Of a stretch of 64,000 nt of DNA, positions 37,096-46,663 are shown in pieces; within the stretch, counting starts at the first letter, position 1, and every line of letters begins with the position of its first letter. The stretch comes from Paraglaciecola chathamensis S18K6 (GTDB lineage: Bacteria; Pseudomonadota; Gammaproteobacteria; Enterobacterales; Alteromonadaceae): assembly GCA_000314955.1 (NCBI GenBank), contig BAEM01000007.1, positions 124,001 through 188,000 on the forward strand, in the 5' to 3' direction. Position numbers and translations under genes: made by a program. The notes under the pieces were generated by a model, which worked only from the letters and a program-made list of their open reading frames with translations, searched no databases and was not told the DNA's origin.

Positions 37096-38249
37096 TATTC
37101 CTTCTCCTTCGTATACGTTTTATATTGATTAAACATCACCTCACATTCGTCACTAGGGGTAAGCCAAATCTCTGTTTGGGAATTTGCGCCGTGAATGGCA
37201 CAAACTCCCTTCGCATGCTTGTTCTTCTCTTTAGAGATAGAAATGCCCATGCCTGTAAAACGTGACAAAGCAGACTCACGAACATCAGGTTGATGTTCGC
37301 CAAGCCCACCACCAAAGGTAATTGCATCTACGCCACCCAACACAGCAATAAACGATCCAATGGCTTTGATAAGCGCATAGGAATATGCGTCGCGAGCGAC
37401 ATAAGCATCGCTATTTTGGCTTTTTTTAAGCGTGCGGTAATCGCCCGAAATACCACTCAAACCGGCCAGCCCTGATTCACGATTAAGCAGCTTAGATAGG
37501 CTTTCTAACGTGTAGTTTTCACGCTCTAGCAAATGCAGAACGATGTTTGGGTCGATGCCGCCACTGCGCGTTGTCATGGGGAGCCCGTCAGTCGGGGTAA
37601 ATCCCATTGTCGTATCTACTACTTTTCCATCCTGCCAAGCAGCTAACGAACTTCCGCCCCCTAAGTGAATGGTAATAACGCGATCATATTGCTTTTGCTT
37701 TTGAAGTAAGTTCCACTGAGATTGGTGCGCAAGCCCGTGAAAGCCATACTTCATAATTGGCCATCGATCAGATAGCCCGTCAGGAAGGGGATAGGATCGC
37801 GCGTAGTCTGGAAGGGTATTAAAAAGCGCAGAGTCAGAAAAAACAAAGTGATTAGCGTCAGGCCACTCATTAAGCCCGTGTTCAATTAATTTAAGCGCAA
37901 TTTGGTTATGAAGAGGCGCTAAAGGTAGCCAGTGCTTAATGTCGTTCAGGCAATCCTCATCCACCTTTCGCGGATTTCGCTTCACCCTGCCAATGTGAAC
38001 TACCCGATGTAAAATTACGCTGCAAGGCGCCGCGTCACTTAGGTACGAGGCGAAGTGATTAAAGAGTTGATCTGCCTCCCCCTCTAGCGACTGCTGATCA
38101 ACACAACGCTCCCCTTCCCACACCTGTAGTTCTAGGGAGCCACTCCCCGCGTTACAAACAAGTACTCTCTCAGTATTGCTAACCTTAAGACTATCTTTAG
38201 GGTGCTTATGGGGCTCATTAAAAGGACGCGAAGATTCATTATCTTGCAT
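37095..38249 (-). CDS. ackA: Acetate kinase (divergent)
   Basis: 384 residues. Acetate kinase/propionate kinase fold: phosphate-binding VLVCNAGSGSLELQ, IHLGGGSSLAAWQDG, DTTMGFTPTDGLPMTTRSGGIDP and GGGLGEHQPDVRESAL, with the catalytic His in HRVVHIG. It differs from E. coli AckA in places (SGSLEL for SSSLKF, HRVVHIG for HRVVHGG) and has about 27 extra N-terminal residues, so the true start may be internal. Overlap with the phosphoketolase-like gene (TAATG) suggests a route from pentose-P to acetyl-P to acetate plus ATP. Confidence 0.85.
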   Translation of the reverse strand: MQDNESSRPFNEPHKHPKDSLKVSNTERVLVCNAGSGSLELQVWEGERCVDQQSLEGEADQLFNHFASYLSDAAPCSVILHRVVHIGRVKRNPRKVDEDCLNDIKHWLPLAPLHNQIALKLIEHGLNEWPDANHFVFSDSALFNTLPDYARSYPLPDGLSDRWPIMKYGFHGLAHQSQWNLLQKQKQYDRVITIHLGGGSSLAAWQDGKVVDTTMGFTPTDGLPMTTRSGGIDPNIVLHLLERENYTLESLSKLLNRESGLAGLSGISGDYRTLKKSQNSDAYVARDAYSYALIKAIGSFIAVLGGVDAITFGGGLGEHQPDVRESALSRFTGMGISISKEKNKHAKGVCAIHGANSQTEIWLTPSDECEVMFNQYKTYTKEKE

Positions 38250-38923
38250 GACTTAAATACGTGCTTTGGAATATTTTCATTGGATAAATGCTCCTCAGTA
38301 TTGGTTGCTTCATGTTTAGACCTATGGGCAACTATTGAGAACAAAACTGTCGTCGAACAAAAAACAATCGAAAACCACTTTGAGCAAAAGCAGACAGACT
38401 TAGATTCTGCTCAATGGCTAACATCAACCGCGGAGCTCGAAAAACATTTCTGCTACGCAGCAGCGCAGATGATGAGGATGGGGAGCAAATGATGTGAGTA
38501 CAGCGCAGATGATAAATCCATTCAAGCGCCATACCCATCATCAACGTCTGTGAGGCACGACAAAACACTCGAAGCTGCTTTGTATAAAAATGGTCAAGTA
38601 TAAGGTTAGAAACCGCTACCTGACTTTATGGTTATGCGCAAAATGCTTTCACAGAAGATAAGAAAGTGAATAACACAAAGAGATTAACCGGTCATCAAAA
38701 GAAGAAAGCCCCTTATTTGAGAAATAATTACAATTTTACCCGTAAGATAGTTAGCGAATTTTGCTACTGCGATTGTTACTGCGCAAAAACACACTCCTCT
38801 TTTTCGTTGTAATCAGCCTACAAGCTGCATTACAACTGCAACTCGAAGAATAACGTAAGAAATAGACAGAGTAGGTCTATGGTTTGCACTAAGTTATTAA
38901 CGCACAATCTGAAGGGGTATATT
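38250..38923. other. Intergenic region with a transposase remnant
   Basis: About 670 bases upstream of ackA and before the DUF4235 gene. It contains one degraded transposase tail (annotated separately) and otherwise nothing recognisable. Confidence 0.5.
38391..38495 (+). pseudogene. Remnant of a RAYT-type (Y1) transposase C-terminus
   Basis: In one frame the DNA reads LDSAQWLTSTAELEKHFCYAAAQMMR, the C-terminal motif of REP-associated Y1 transposases (typically SAEQWL...HFCYAAG). No N-terminal HUH domain is nearby, so this is a fragment. A small duplication of GCGCAGATGAT follows. Confidence 0.6.
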
Positions 38924-39169
38924 ATGAGCAATAAACAACTCATTACCAATGTAGGTATAGGACTTGCCGCCGCATCGGCAGGCATGCTAGCAAGAAAAAC
39001 GCTACAAAAATCGTGGGAAAAGGTGACTAACGAACCCGCCCCAAAAGACAAGGGAAGTGAAAACACTGACCTTAAAGAGGCTGTAACCTGGGCAGTCGTG
39101 TCAGGCATTGGTGCCGGTATTGCTAGAATGGCCGTTCAATATGTCATTGACAAACGCCAGTCGAAATAA
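38924..39169 (+). CDS. DUF4235-family small membrane protein
   Basis: 81 residues from the ATG preceded by AAGGGG; 15 upstream in-frame codons are not needed. A hydrophobic first part (about 8–24) and a second (about 52–72) flank a charged loop (WEKVTNEPAPKDKG). The motifs LQKSWEKVTNEPAP and LKEAVTWAVVSGIGAGIARMAVQY match DUF4235, a short family of unknown function common in stress-related clusters. Plus strand, no operon partner visible. Confidence 0.75.
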   Translation: MSNKQLITNVGIGLAAASAGMLARKTLQKSWEKVTNEPAPKDKGSENTDLKEAVTWAVVSGIGAGIARMAVQYVIDKRQSK

Positions 39170-39388
39170 CGTTTTAAATTGATAGCGTTTGAGAGTTTAA
39201 GCGTTTACAAAAGGCATCTAATCAAGACCGGCATGTTTATTTGATCAGATGAAAGACGATATAAAACACCCAAGATAAAAACTGTCAATTTTCAGGGCTG
39301 AACTTCACTTAATTTGTGTTTCACTTGAGACAGTTAAGAGGATTGTGTCTCAACCTCAAAAAAGCCAAGTTCGCTAAAAAACGATTGT

Positions 39389-39541
39389 GAGCTGGTCGAT
39401 ACCACAGGCCGCTGTATTCCTGACGATAAGGCCGATCGTATCGATAACACTCAAAGCCCTATCCTAGAAAGACTAGGGTTAGACTCAGCTCAGTGGCTGC
39501 GGGGAATGACCAAAGCGAAAGCGTTAGTAAAGCGCGCCTGA
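39389..39541 (+). pseudogene. Second remnant of a RAYT-type (Y1) transposase C-terminus
   Basis: Uninterrupted 50-codon stretch reading ELVDTTGRCIPDDKADRIDN ... ILERLGLDSAQWLRGMTK, the usual tail of REP-associated Y1 transposases. It overlaps the same protein region as the remnant at 38391, so these derive from two separate copies. Confidence 0.65.
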
Positions 39542-39718
39542 AAAAACCTTAACGAACACACTCCAAGCATATCTTGTAGCCTACTCCCTTACGTAAAAGT
39601 TGACCTTAAACGCCACTTCCTTTCTCAACGCTCAAGATTCCAGTAAAAATCCTCAATCGGCCTAACTTAAAGACGTCAACTCTTCTTAAACCGAAATTCC
39701 ACCTTGAAGTAGGAGTGA

Positions 39719-39758
39719 ATTATTACGAAGTTTTAATTATGGCTGTCTTTGTAAGTTT
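39719..39758 (+). repeat. Left copy of a 40-bp direct repeat flanking the serine hydrolase
   Basis: Matches 41690–41729 at 37 of 40 bases, same orientation. The copies lie about 2 kb apart and enclose the serine hydrolase gene. Confidence 0.8.
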
Positions 39759-40127
39759 TTTTGCTATCTATAAAAGTTTGGCCTTTCAGTGCCGATAGCT
39801 TAATTTTCAAACTGTCGGGAGTGCATGGCAATATACGCGCATGGGTGTGCACTTTATCGCTTTGACATTACGCGCTTTCATGTTTACTTAACCAAACAAT
39901 TGGCGATTTACCTATGGCGCTTGAAATGAGAGAGAAAACACTGACAACGTGCTACGAGGAAAATGTTGAGAAAGGTTGCTTATAAAACGCGGCGGGCTAG
40001 TTTGCGAAAGAAGATTAAAGAAGATGAAGACGAGTAGCTGTTTAATACCTGATTTATAAAATTGTTGGAATTGACGGAATAATGTTAGAAACGTACTCTG
40101 AGATCTCTTACGTAATGGAATACTCAG

Positions 40128-41660
40128 ATGAAATCAACCACGAAACTCGCCTCTTTAACACTCTCACTTTGCTTAGCTTCATTATTAGGCTGCGCAGAGC
40201 CTGAAACCCTACCGCTCTCCCCCTCTCCTGCTAAAGAATCACAAGAAGCCAACCTTTTGAAAACTGGGCTAGCAGAACGTATTCGTATTGAAGGGCAAGA
40301 GGTTGATTTTCAATCTTTGGAACAAAGACAGGCGCATTATAATGTGCCAGGGGTGTCTGTCGCATTGATGAAAAATGGGCAATTAGCTTGGACTATGCAA
40401 AGCGGCGTTAAAGACTTAACGACGAAGTTGGTTATTGATGAAGGCACGGTGTTTCAAGCCGGGAGTATTTCAAAACCCGCCTTTGCCGCTGTATTAATGA
40501 AATATCGCCAAGATAACCCGCTAGATTTAGATACAGACGTAAACAACTTACTCACCAGCTGGCAACTTCCAGAACATGAATGGACTGCCCAAGAGGTGGT
40601 TTCATTACGCAGGCTGTTGAGTCATACCGCTGGCACCACAGTGCATGGCTTTCCTGGTTACGCGGCCGGTGAACCGGCTCCTACTTTGCAGCAAGTGTTA
40701 GAAGGTAAAGCCCCTGCCAATACCGACGCCGTTGTTGTTGATATTCAACCCGGCACGCAGATGCGTTATTCAGGAGGCGGCACTACGCTCGCTCAACTTA
40801 CCTTGCAAGATGTAGCTAACGAGTCCTTGCCAACTATGTCACAGCGGCTTTTATTTAAACCTTTAGGCATGACGCGCTCTGGCTTCGAACAGCCCATATC
40901 ATCTGATTTATCAAACAATATGGCTACGCCGTATGACGGTGACGGAGTGCCAATAGAGGGTGGCGCGCATACTTACGCCACACTTGCAGCAGCTGGCATG
41001 TGGAGTACACCATCAGACATGCTGAAAATGGCAAGCAGCGTGCGTAGCGCGTACTTAGGGCAAAAAATAGATTGGATATCGCAAGCCACTGCGCAAGAAA
41101 TGTTAACCAACAATACGCCAACCAATAACGCGCCTAATGTAGGCATAGGCTTTTTTATCAATATGGATGAAGAAGGTGAAATTCTGGGCTTTGGCCATGG
41201 TGGCGCAGATGCAGGGTTTATGTCTCAGCTATATGTTGAGCTAGATACCGGCAATGGCTACGCCATTATGACTAACGGTAACAATGGTACGCAGTTGATA
41301 AGAGAGCTAGAGATACGTTTAAAAGAAGCGTTAGACGTGGGCTACTCGGAAGCTGAGGTTAAAACATTAGTGCCCATTAGCCAAAAGGAACTAGATAAAT
41401 ACATTGGAACCTATGTGGTAACTAACCCCGTTAATGTCGAAATTGTACTGCGGGAAGCAAAAAATGGCTTTGTGCTGAATGCTTTACCTTATATCGAAAA
41501 TGAAAGGTATTTTCATGAAGGTGAAGGACGATTTTTTGCTAAGAATGGTAGTAGTGTTCATTTTGAAAGCGATGATGAAAACGGGCCGGATAAGACGCTT
41601 GTGATGGATGGTAATATTCGGGGTGTTAGGAAAGAGTTTGAAACTTCGGTTTCTAAGTAA
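40128..41660 (+). CDS. Serine hydrolase lipoprotein (beta-lactamase class C/PBP family)
   Basis: 510 residues. N-terminal lipoprotein signal with lipobox LLGC (Cys22), so envelope-anchored. Beta-lactamase/esterase fold: SxxK motif SISK at 113–116, second motif in MRYSGGGTTL (Tyr-Ser-Gly near 214), and an HGGAD block near 360 in place of KTG, as in EstB-like and AmpC-like hydrolases of the class C family. A C-terminal lipocalin-like domain follows (about 420–510). Role unknown: esterase, D-aminopeptidase or peptidase. The gene sits between 40-base direct repeats, hinting at acquisition as a unit. Confidence 0.85.
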   Translation: MKSTTKLASLTLSLCLASLLGCAEPETLPLSPSPAKESQEANLLKTGLAERIRIEGQEVDFQSLEQRQAHYNVPGVSVALMKNGQLAWTMQSGVKDLTTKLVIDEGTVFQAGSISKPAFAAVLMKYRQDNPLDLDTDVNNLLTSWQLPEHEWTAQEVVSLRRLLSHTAGTTVHGFPGYAAGEPAPTLQQVLEGKAPANTDAVVVDIQPGTQMRYSGGGTTLAQLTLQDVANESLPTMSQRLLFKPLGMTRSGFEQPISSDLSNNMATPYDGDGVPIEGGAHTYATLAAAGMWSTPSDMLKMASSVRSAYLGQKIDWISQATAQEMLTNNTPTNNAPNVGIGFFINMDEEGEILGFGHGGADAGFMSQLYVELDTGNGYAIMTNGNNGTQLIRELEIRLKEALDVGYSEAEVKTLVPISQKELDKYIGTYVVTNPVNVEIVLREAKNGFVLNALPYIENERYFHEGEGRFFAKNGSSVHFESDDENGPDKTLVMDGNIRGVRKEFETSVSK

Positions 41661-41689
41661 AAAGTGTCTACAAAGTTAGGGGAAGATCA

Positions 41690-41729
41690 TTATTACGAAA
41701 TTTTAGTTATGGCTGTCTTTGTCAGTTTA
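41690..41729 (+). repeat. Right copy of the 40-bp direct repeat
   Basis: 37 of 40 bases identical to 39719–39758 (differences at three positions only). Starts about 30 bases after the hydrolase stop. Confidence 0.8.
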
Positions 41730-41912
41730 TTGATGCAAAAGCTATTTGGAAAACGCCGATTATGGCAACGTAACACTTAAACGTTTGTGAAAGAAAAATG
41801 AAAACCTGTTGCGCAAACGGGAGTGACCATATATGTCTTTATCATTTCTTTATCGACTGGTGTTATTACCAGACGGTGTCGACTGATTGTTATGACTAAG
41901 AGCGACGTACAA

Positions 41913-43178
41913 TTAGGACGAAACACTAAAAGTAGCAATGCCTATGGTATTTTTCCCTCTGTGCTTAGCACTGTATAGCGCCTCATCAGCACTGGATAAC
42001 ATTTGATTTGGTAAATCGGCTAAGGGCAATTGAGCTGGTGTAACACTGACTATCCCAAACGAACAGGATGCATTAAATGAAGAGTTACCTTTGCCAAAAC
42101 GTGTTTTTGCAATGTTTTTGCGAATACGTTCAACAATGGCCGGGGCAAAGTTTTCATCTTGTTTATCGGAAAATAAGATCACAAATTCATCCCCTCCCAA
42201 CCGGGCAATACAGTCAGACTGACGGATATTTTCTTTTGTAATTTTAGTTATTTGCGTTAGGAGCGCATCCCCACTAGCGTGACCGTATTGATCGTTTATT
42301 TTTTTAAAATCATCTATATCAAATACGCAAACCGATAACCTACTCAACTCACTTCGTGACATTAAGTTGACCGCTTCGGTTAAACGAATTTCCAAATAAC
42401 TACGAGAGAACGCTTGGGTTAAATGGTCATACATGAGGCGGTTACTTAATACGCGCCTGTCCTCATAAAGCTTATCAATATGCAAGACTAAAACCCACGC
42501 AATACAGGAGGTCACTAAAAACGAGCCTATCCAACTCAGCGGCGGTAAATCAATAACTTGGATACCTGTGAATGTATCGCAAAGACCCGTAATCACCCAC
42601 ACTATATTTGCCATCAGCAACAATAAAACGGTGTTCGTATTGCTATTTTCTTTTCTAACGCGCTGGCGATTAAACACCCGCACGAGTATAAAAATACAAT
42701 AGGCGGCGAGCACTAGTATCCACGCGCCCCACAGTTGGAATAGCGGCCCATATTTTAAGCCAGTGTAGTATTGAGATGTTGAGTAAAAAGCATTACGGAG
42801 AAAATATTGATTAGGTACCACGGCCAACAGGGAAAATGCACCACAGATTACATAGCACCACTTCAAAAACGTGGGCGCTTTGTATTGAAAAAACGCAACA
42901 TAGAAATGCAGGCTCAACACTATGGTGAACATTGCCGCGATAACGGTCGTTCGATTAGATATACTCAGATAGGTAAGGCTATCGCTTGAGTTGACGAGTA
43001 CCGCAAAAGCACTGAAAAAAATACCACTCGTCAAAGCTGAAAGAGCGAAAATCAAGTAGTACTGCACCAACTCTTCATGACGAGAGGTTAACCGATAATA
43101 TAAAATTAAAAAGAAGAAGCTTAGAAGTAAGCAGATACTGGCAGTAATAAATAAGGGGATAGAAAATACTTGAACCAT
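41913..43178 (-). CDS. Polytopic-membrane diguanylate cyclase
   Basis: 421 residues. The N-terminal 235 residues form about seven membrane helices (the 7TM-type sensor arrangement), then a GGDEF domain with intact GGDEF near residue 329 and an RQSD inhibitory site exactly five residues before it. Active, feedback-inhibited c-di-GMP synthase at the inner membrane. Monocistronic, divergent from the GGDEF-EAL gene about 440 bases away. Ligand unknown. Confidence 0.92.
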   Translation of the reverse strand: MVQVFSIPLFITASICLLLSFFFLILYYRLTSRHEELVQYYLIFALSALTSGIFFSAFAVLVNSSDSLTYLSISNRTTVIAAMFTIVLSLHFYVAFFQYKAPTFLKWCYVICGAFSLLAVVPNQYFLRNAFYSTSQYYTGLKYGPLFQLWGAWILVLAAYCIFILVRVFNRQRVRKENSNTNTVLLLLMANIVWVITGLCDTFTGIQVIDLPPLSWIGSFLVTSCIAWVLVLHIDKLYEDRRVLSNRLMYDHLTQAFSRSYLEIRLTEAVNLMSRSELSRLSVCVFDIDDFKKINDQYGHASGDALLTQITKITKENIRQSDCIARLGGDEFVILFSDKQDENFAPAIVERIRKNIAKTRFGKGNSSFNASCSFGIVSVTPAQLPLADLPNQMLSSADEALYSAKHRGKNTIGIATFSVSS

Positions 43179-43616
43179 ACTACTTTATCATCCCCTCAAC
43201 TCCGTTGAATTATATACCCTTGCGCCAAAGTATTTTCTTCGCCACAGGTGAGATAGTAACAGACTGCGCACACCACCATTTTATAAGCATATTAGCAGTA
43301 AATGCACCTTGGATGTTTAATCTTTGCAAAACGCATCTACGTCACGAAGAGTATTGATACTTTTGATCTTAATGATTGAAAGTTTTTAGTGGAAAGTGAG
43401 TGTTGAAGACTAAGCGACGGATTGGGTGACATGGTCGGAAAATGGCCTAACTTAGTGCTTGAGACAAATTAACTATTCTAATTTTTGAATTTATTTATAA
43501 TTTTTTACTTAAATATCGGCTACATTACTCAGATATAAGCCTCACTTTTGAGCATGTTGTTTGGCGAATGTTATCGTCATCTTGTCTCAATACCATTTTG
43601 CTACTAGGAACCAGTC
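43179..43616. other. Divergent promoter region between two c-di-GMP genes
   Basis: About 440 AT-rich bases between oppositely directed genes. No gene seen; it must hold promoters for both and a Shine-Dalgarno (AGGAA) before the GTG start of the right-hand gene. Confidence 0.45.
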
Positions 43617-45215
43617 GTGTTGTATCTTTTCACCGTATTAATGATTACTTGCGGCTGCGTCTTTCTGCTGATCAGTGTTCGCCCTGTTAATCATATCTAC
43701 AAAACGGATAGCAATTTAGGATGGCTAGTATTAAGCAGCCTAGTCGTATTTTTTGTATTCGGATACTGTGGAGTTTTCTATTATTTCGTGCAAAAAATGA
43801 CGATTAATACTGCGGATGTGATTGTTTCGGCAATCATGATGGCGGGTGGCTTTTTTGTCTTTTTAGTGACAAGGCTTAGCTTAAAAAGCATGGTGAAACT
43901 GAACCAACTTGCAGCCCAAGAACGCAGTAATTTGTTACATGATCCTTTAACGGGTTTGGCTAACCGAGCGTATTTGATGCAAACCATGCAGGCACATATT
44001 GCCAACGAAGAGCCATTTGGCTTATTGATCCTCGACTTAAATCACTTCAAGCAAATTAATGATGGGTTAGGCCATTATTTCGGTGATGTACTGCTTTGTC
44101 AGGTAGGACGAAAAATCAGTCAAGACCTGCCAAATACGTGTACCTTGTATCGTTTAGGCAGTGATGAATTTGCCATAGTATCGGCTACGACGACAAGTGA
44201 AAACACAAGCCAAATCGACAATATCGCACAGTTGATTCACAGCACGATTGACAAAAATTTCGAGATTGAAAACCACGAGCTTAGCGTTAGCGCGTGTATA
44301 GGGGGAACCGATTTCCCTAAGCTTGGTCGTTCTGCGGATATACTGCTTGGCCAAGCGAATTTGGCTTTGTATGAAAGTAAGAAAAGCACTAGCCCTTTTA
44401 CCCATTATTCGCCAGCACTTGAAACAAGTGCAGCTGATAACTTAGATATTGCGACCCGCTTAAAGCAAGCTATTGCGTTGGAAGAGTTTGAACTTTGGTA
44501 TCAACCTATCATCGACTTATCCGATGGTAGCGTGAAAGGGGCTGAGGCGTTGATTCGCTGGCCCCAATCAGATGGAAGTTATATCGCCCCGGATAAATTC
44601 ATTAAAATCGCAGAACAAAGCCTGTTAATAACCCAAATAACCCAATGGGTGATGAATATAGTCAAAGAGGATATTCATTTATTCAATCAAACAAACTTGA
44701 GCTTATGCGTGCATCTTAACTTGTCGGTTAAAGACCTGCAAAGTTCTTACTTGGTGGATAATATTAACGGGGTATTCAGTCAATGCGATTGGACTAAACA
44801 TGCCCTGATGTTAGAAGTCACAGAAAGCGCGATGATGACAGATGTAGCGAGGGTCAAAACGACCATGGCGGAGATTGCAAACACAGGGTTGGCCTTCAGT
44901 ATTGACGACTTTGGTACAGGCTATTCTTCGTTAGCGCTATTGCGCGACTTACCCGTGAACCAGATAAAAATCGACCGCTCTTTTGTGAGTAACATCCTCA
45001 AAAGTGAAGATGATTTGGCAATCGTTAAATCAACCATTTATTTAGCGAAACAATTGAGCTGTAGCACTGTTGCTGAAGGGGTTGAGGACGCCCAGACCGG
45101 GCAGCTACTTAAGTCACTGGGCTGCGATCACGCCCAAGGCTACTATTATAGTAAGCCGTTAAAAAGAGAATCGTTTCTTGAATTTGCTGATTCTCATCGG
45201 GCGGCTACTCAATAA
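43617..45215 (+). CDS. GGDEF-EAL protein (probable c-di-GMP phosphodiesterase)
   Basis: 532 residues starting at GTG with AGGAA ahead. Three N-terminal hydrophobic segments (about 1–21, 33–55 and 66–84), then a GGDEF domain whose signature reads GSDEF near residue 181 (second Gly to Ser), and a complete EAL domain: EALIRWP (Glu310), HLNLSVKD, LEVTES, DDFGTGYSS, KIDRSF and AEGVED. The EAL half has its catalytic residues, so degradation of c-di-GMP is likely; the GGDEF half may be regulatory only. Divergent from a cyclase, so the pair could set local c-di-GMP. Confidence 0.9.
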   Translation: MLYLFTVLMITCGCVFLLISVRPVNHIYKTDSNLGWLVLSSLVVFFVFGYCGVFYYFVQKMTINTADVIVSAIMMAGGFFVFLVTRLSLKSMVKLNQLAAQERSNLLHDPLTGLANRAYLMQTMQAHIANEEPFGLLILDLNHFKQINDGLGHYFGDVLLCQVGRKISQDLPNTCTLYRLGSDEFAIVSATTTSENTSQIDNIAQLIHSTIDKNFEIENHELSVSACIGGTDFPKLGRSADILLGQANLALYESKKSTSPFTHYSPALETSAADNLDIATRLKQAIALEEFELWYQPIIDLSDGSVKGAEALIRWPQSDGSYIAPDKFIKIAEQSLLITQITQWVMNIVKEDIHLFNQTNLSLCVHLNLSVKDLQSSYLVDNINGVFSQCDWTKHALMLEVTESAMMTDVARVKTTMAEIANTGLAFSIDDFGTGYSSLALLRDLPVNQIKIDRSFVSNILKSEDDLAIVKSTIYLAKQLSCSTVAEGVEDAQTGQLLKSLGCDHAQGYYYSKPLKRESFLEFADSHRAATQ

Positions 45216-45409
45216 GATCCCATTTCATTCAATTAGCTCGCTGGGACAATAACACGCAGGCTCAGTCGCTTCGCTTGTTAGTATAACCCACAATTTTAGT
45301 CCGCTTAATGCGGGCCTTAAGTGATCAATGAGCGCCCAGTGATAAGTATATTCAGTAACAAAACCATTTTTTCAGTCTGGATGACTTGCATCACTTTATA
45401 TCGAATCGA

Positions 45410-45420
45410 TAGGGTCAGAG
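45410..45420 (+). repeat. GGGTCAGAG element end next to the transposase pseudogene
   Basis: TAGGGTCAGAG lies just outside the pseudogene tail. The same core appears twice in tandem at 51206–51239. Such GGGTCAGAG sequences commonly flank Y1-type transposase genes (recalled, not searched). Confidence 0.4.
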
Positions 45421-45428
45421 ACCTTGAT

Positions 45429-46136
45429 TTATATTATGCGTTTAAAACTCTTGGATTTCCTATCACCACCTCTAGCTAATGGCACTACTCTTCTACCCGT
45501 TTGCTGCTCAATCTGCTGTTTGAATCGATTTTCACCTAACACCAACGCTTTATATGTTGCATCCCGTATTTCCTGCAATGCCAGTTCAGGTATTTGCTGT
45601 TTAAACAGATATTTATAAGCCTATTTACGTGCTTCTTGATTCGCGCCAAGTGATAGATAACAGTGATGAGGTGACAATAACGCCACGTCTTTATTCAGTG
45701 TATTTCCGTGGTAACTTGACCAAGGGTATTCCGCTGGATGCTCCACCATATTAGCCCTTACAGGATTAAGCTCAATATAACGACTCACTAACAAAAAATA
45801 TTTTCTCACTATCGACTAAGGTAGATTTATATCGCCCTTCCCATAACGTCCCTGTACGTTGATAGGTATTATTAATGTACATAACATAATACCGTCCCAG
45901 AGACTGCATAAGCTGACTGACACCTTTTTCTGTTTCGGGTGTCATGAGAAGATGCACATGGTTGGTCATCAAAACGAAGGCATGTACATTCACATGGCAC
46001 TTTTTTGCGTAGTCTTTGAGTTTATCGAGATAAACCGTGTAATCTTGTTCAGAAAAAAACAAACCTGACGATTATTGCCACGCTAAACAACATGTTGAGG
46101 TATATTCGGTAGATTCAATCTAGGTAATCTCGCCAT
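45429..46136 (-). pseudogene. Broken RAYT-type Y1 (HUH) transposase
   Basis: Reading down from ATG at 46136, the protein begins MARLPRLNLPNIPQHVV, an in-frame TAG then interrupts it just before RGNNRQVCFF (Gln codon CAG to TAG, 46083–46085), followed by the HUH motif TNHVHLLM and EGRYKSTLVDSEK. A one-base insertion near 45800 shifts the frame before RYIELNPVRANMV, and a TAG at 45621–45623 interrupts the tail (QQTGRRVVPLARGGDRKSK). Two nonsense changes and a frameshift make it inactive. It is a REP-associated-type transposase. Confidence 0.85.
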
Positions 46137-46663
46137 CTTCGTACCCTAAAATAAAAAATATCCTAAGTGTAGATGATTAAACTTGAATACCATCGTCTCT
46201 GCCCCCCTTTGATTTTCACCTTCACTTCGAACACCAACAGGCATTGAGGCATTCAGCGACTATACCATTCAACGCGACTTCTATTATGGCGCATGAAGCG
46301 CAAAAACATACCACCACTTGAATATGCAAAATGTTAAGGTCAGGGCTTTCACATCTCTCATTACGTATTTCAGTACCAAAGACCAGTTCAATTGCCTATA
46401 TTGACGACAACTACTTCACTGACTTTTGAAAACTATCCATTTGACACATGTGCAACTAGCTTTAAATACAGCTGACACAGTGGGTAGTAGTACATAGCGT
46501 TAATTTTTCTTATACTCCGATTGTTAAGGAAAGGCTGTTAAAACTTTAAAAATTTGACAAATCTAAATTCTTTGAATTTAATTAGGGTTCTAGCCCTTCG
46601 TAGTTAGCAATGGCATTTTTCTAATGGATTGGTAATTTACAGTGTTTTTTGCGGGGCGAGTTT
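46137..46663. other. Intergenic region before the three-gene module
   Basis: About 525 AT-rich bases. No gene recognised; it must carry the promoter of the three-gene module. The start of that unit has only a weak ribosome-binding site (GGGGCGAG). Confidence 0.5.

Larger units (their letters stand above)
39170..40127. other. Gene-poor region with repeat and transposase fragment
   Basis: About 960 bases. It holds the transposase tail at 39389–39541 and the left copy of a 40-base direct repeat (39719–39758). I see no intact gene; the DNA looks like degraded mobile-element sequence. Confidence 0.55.

Noticed and set aside
38202..38492. Open frame of 96 codons overlapping the ackA start
   Set aside because: Its first half is antisense to ackA and its end is only the transposase tail; no ribosome-binding site. 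I list only the remnant.
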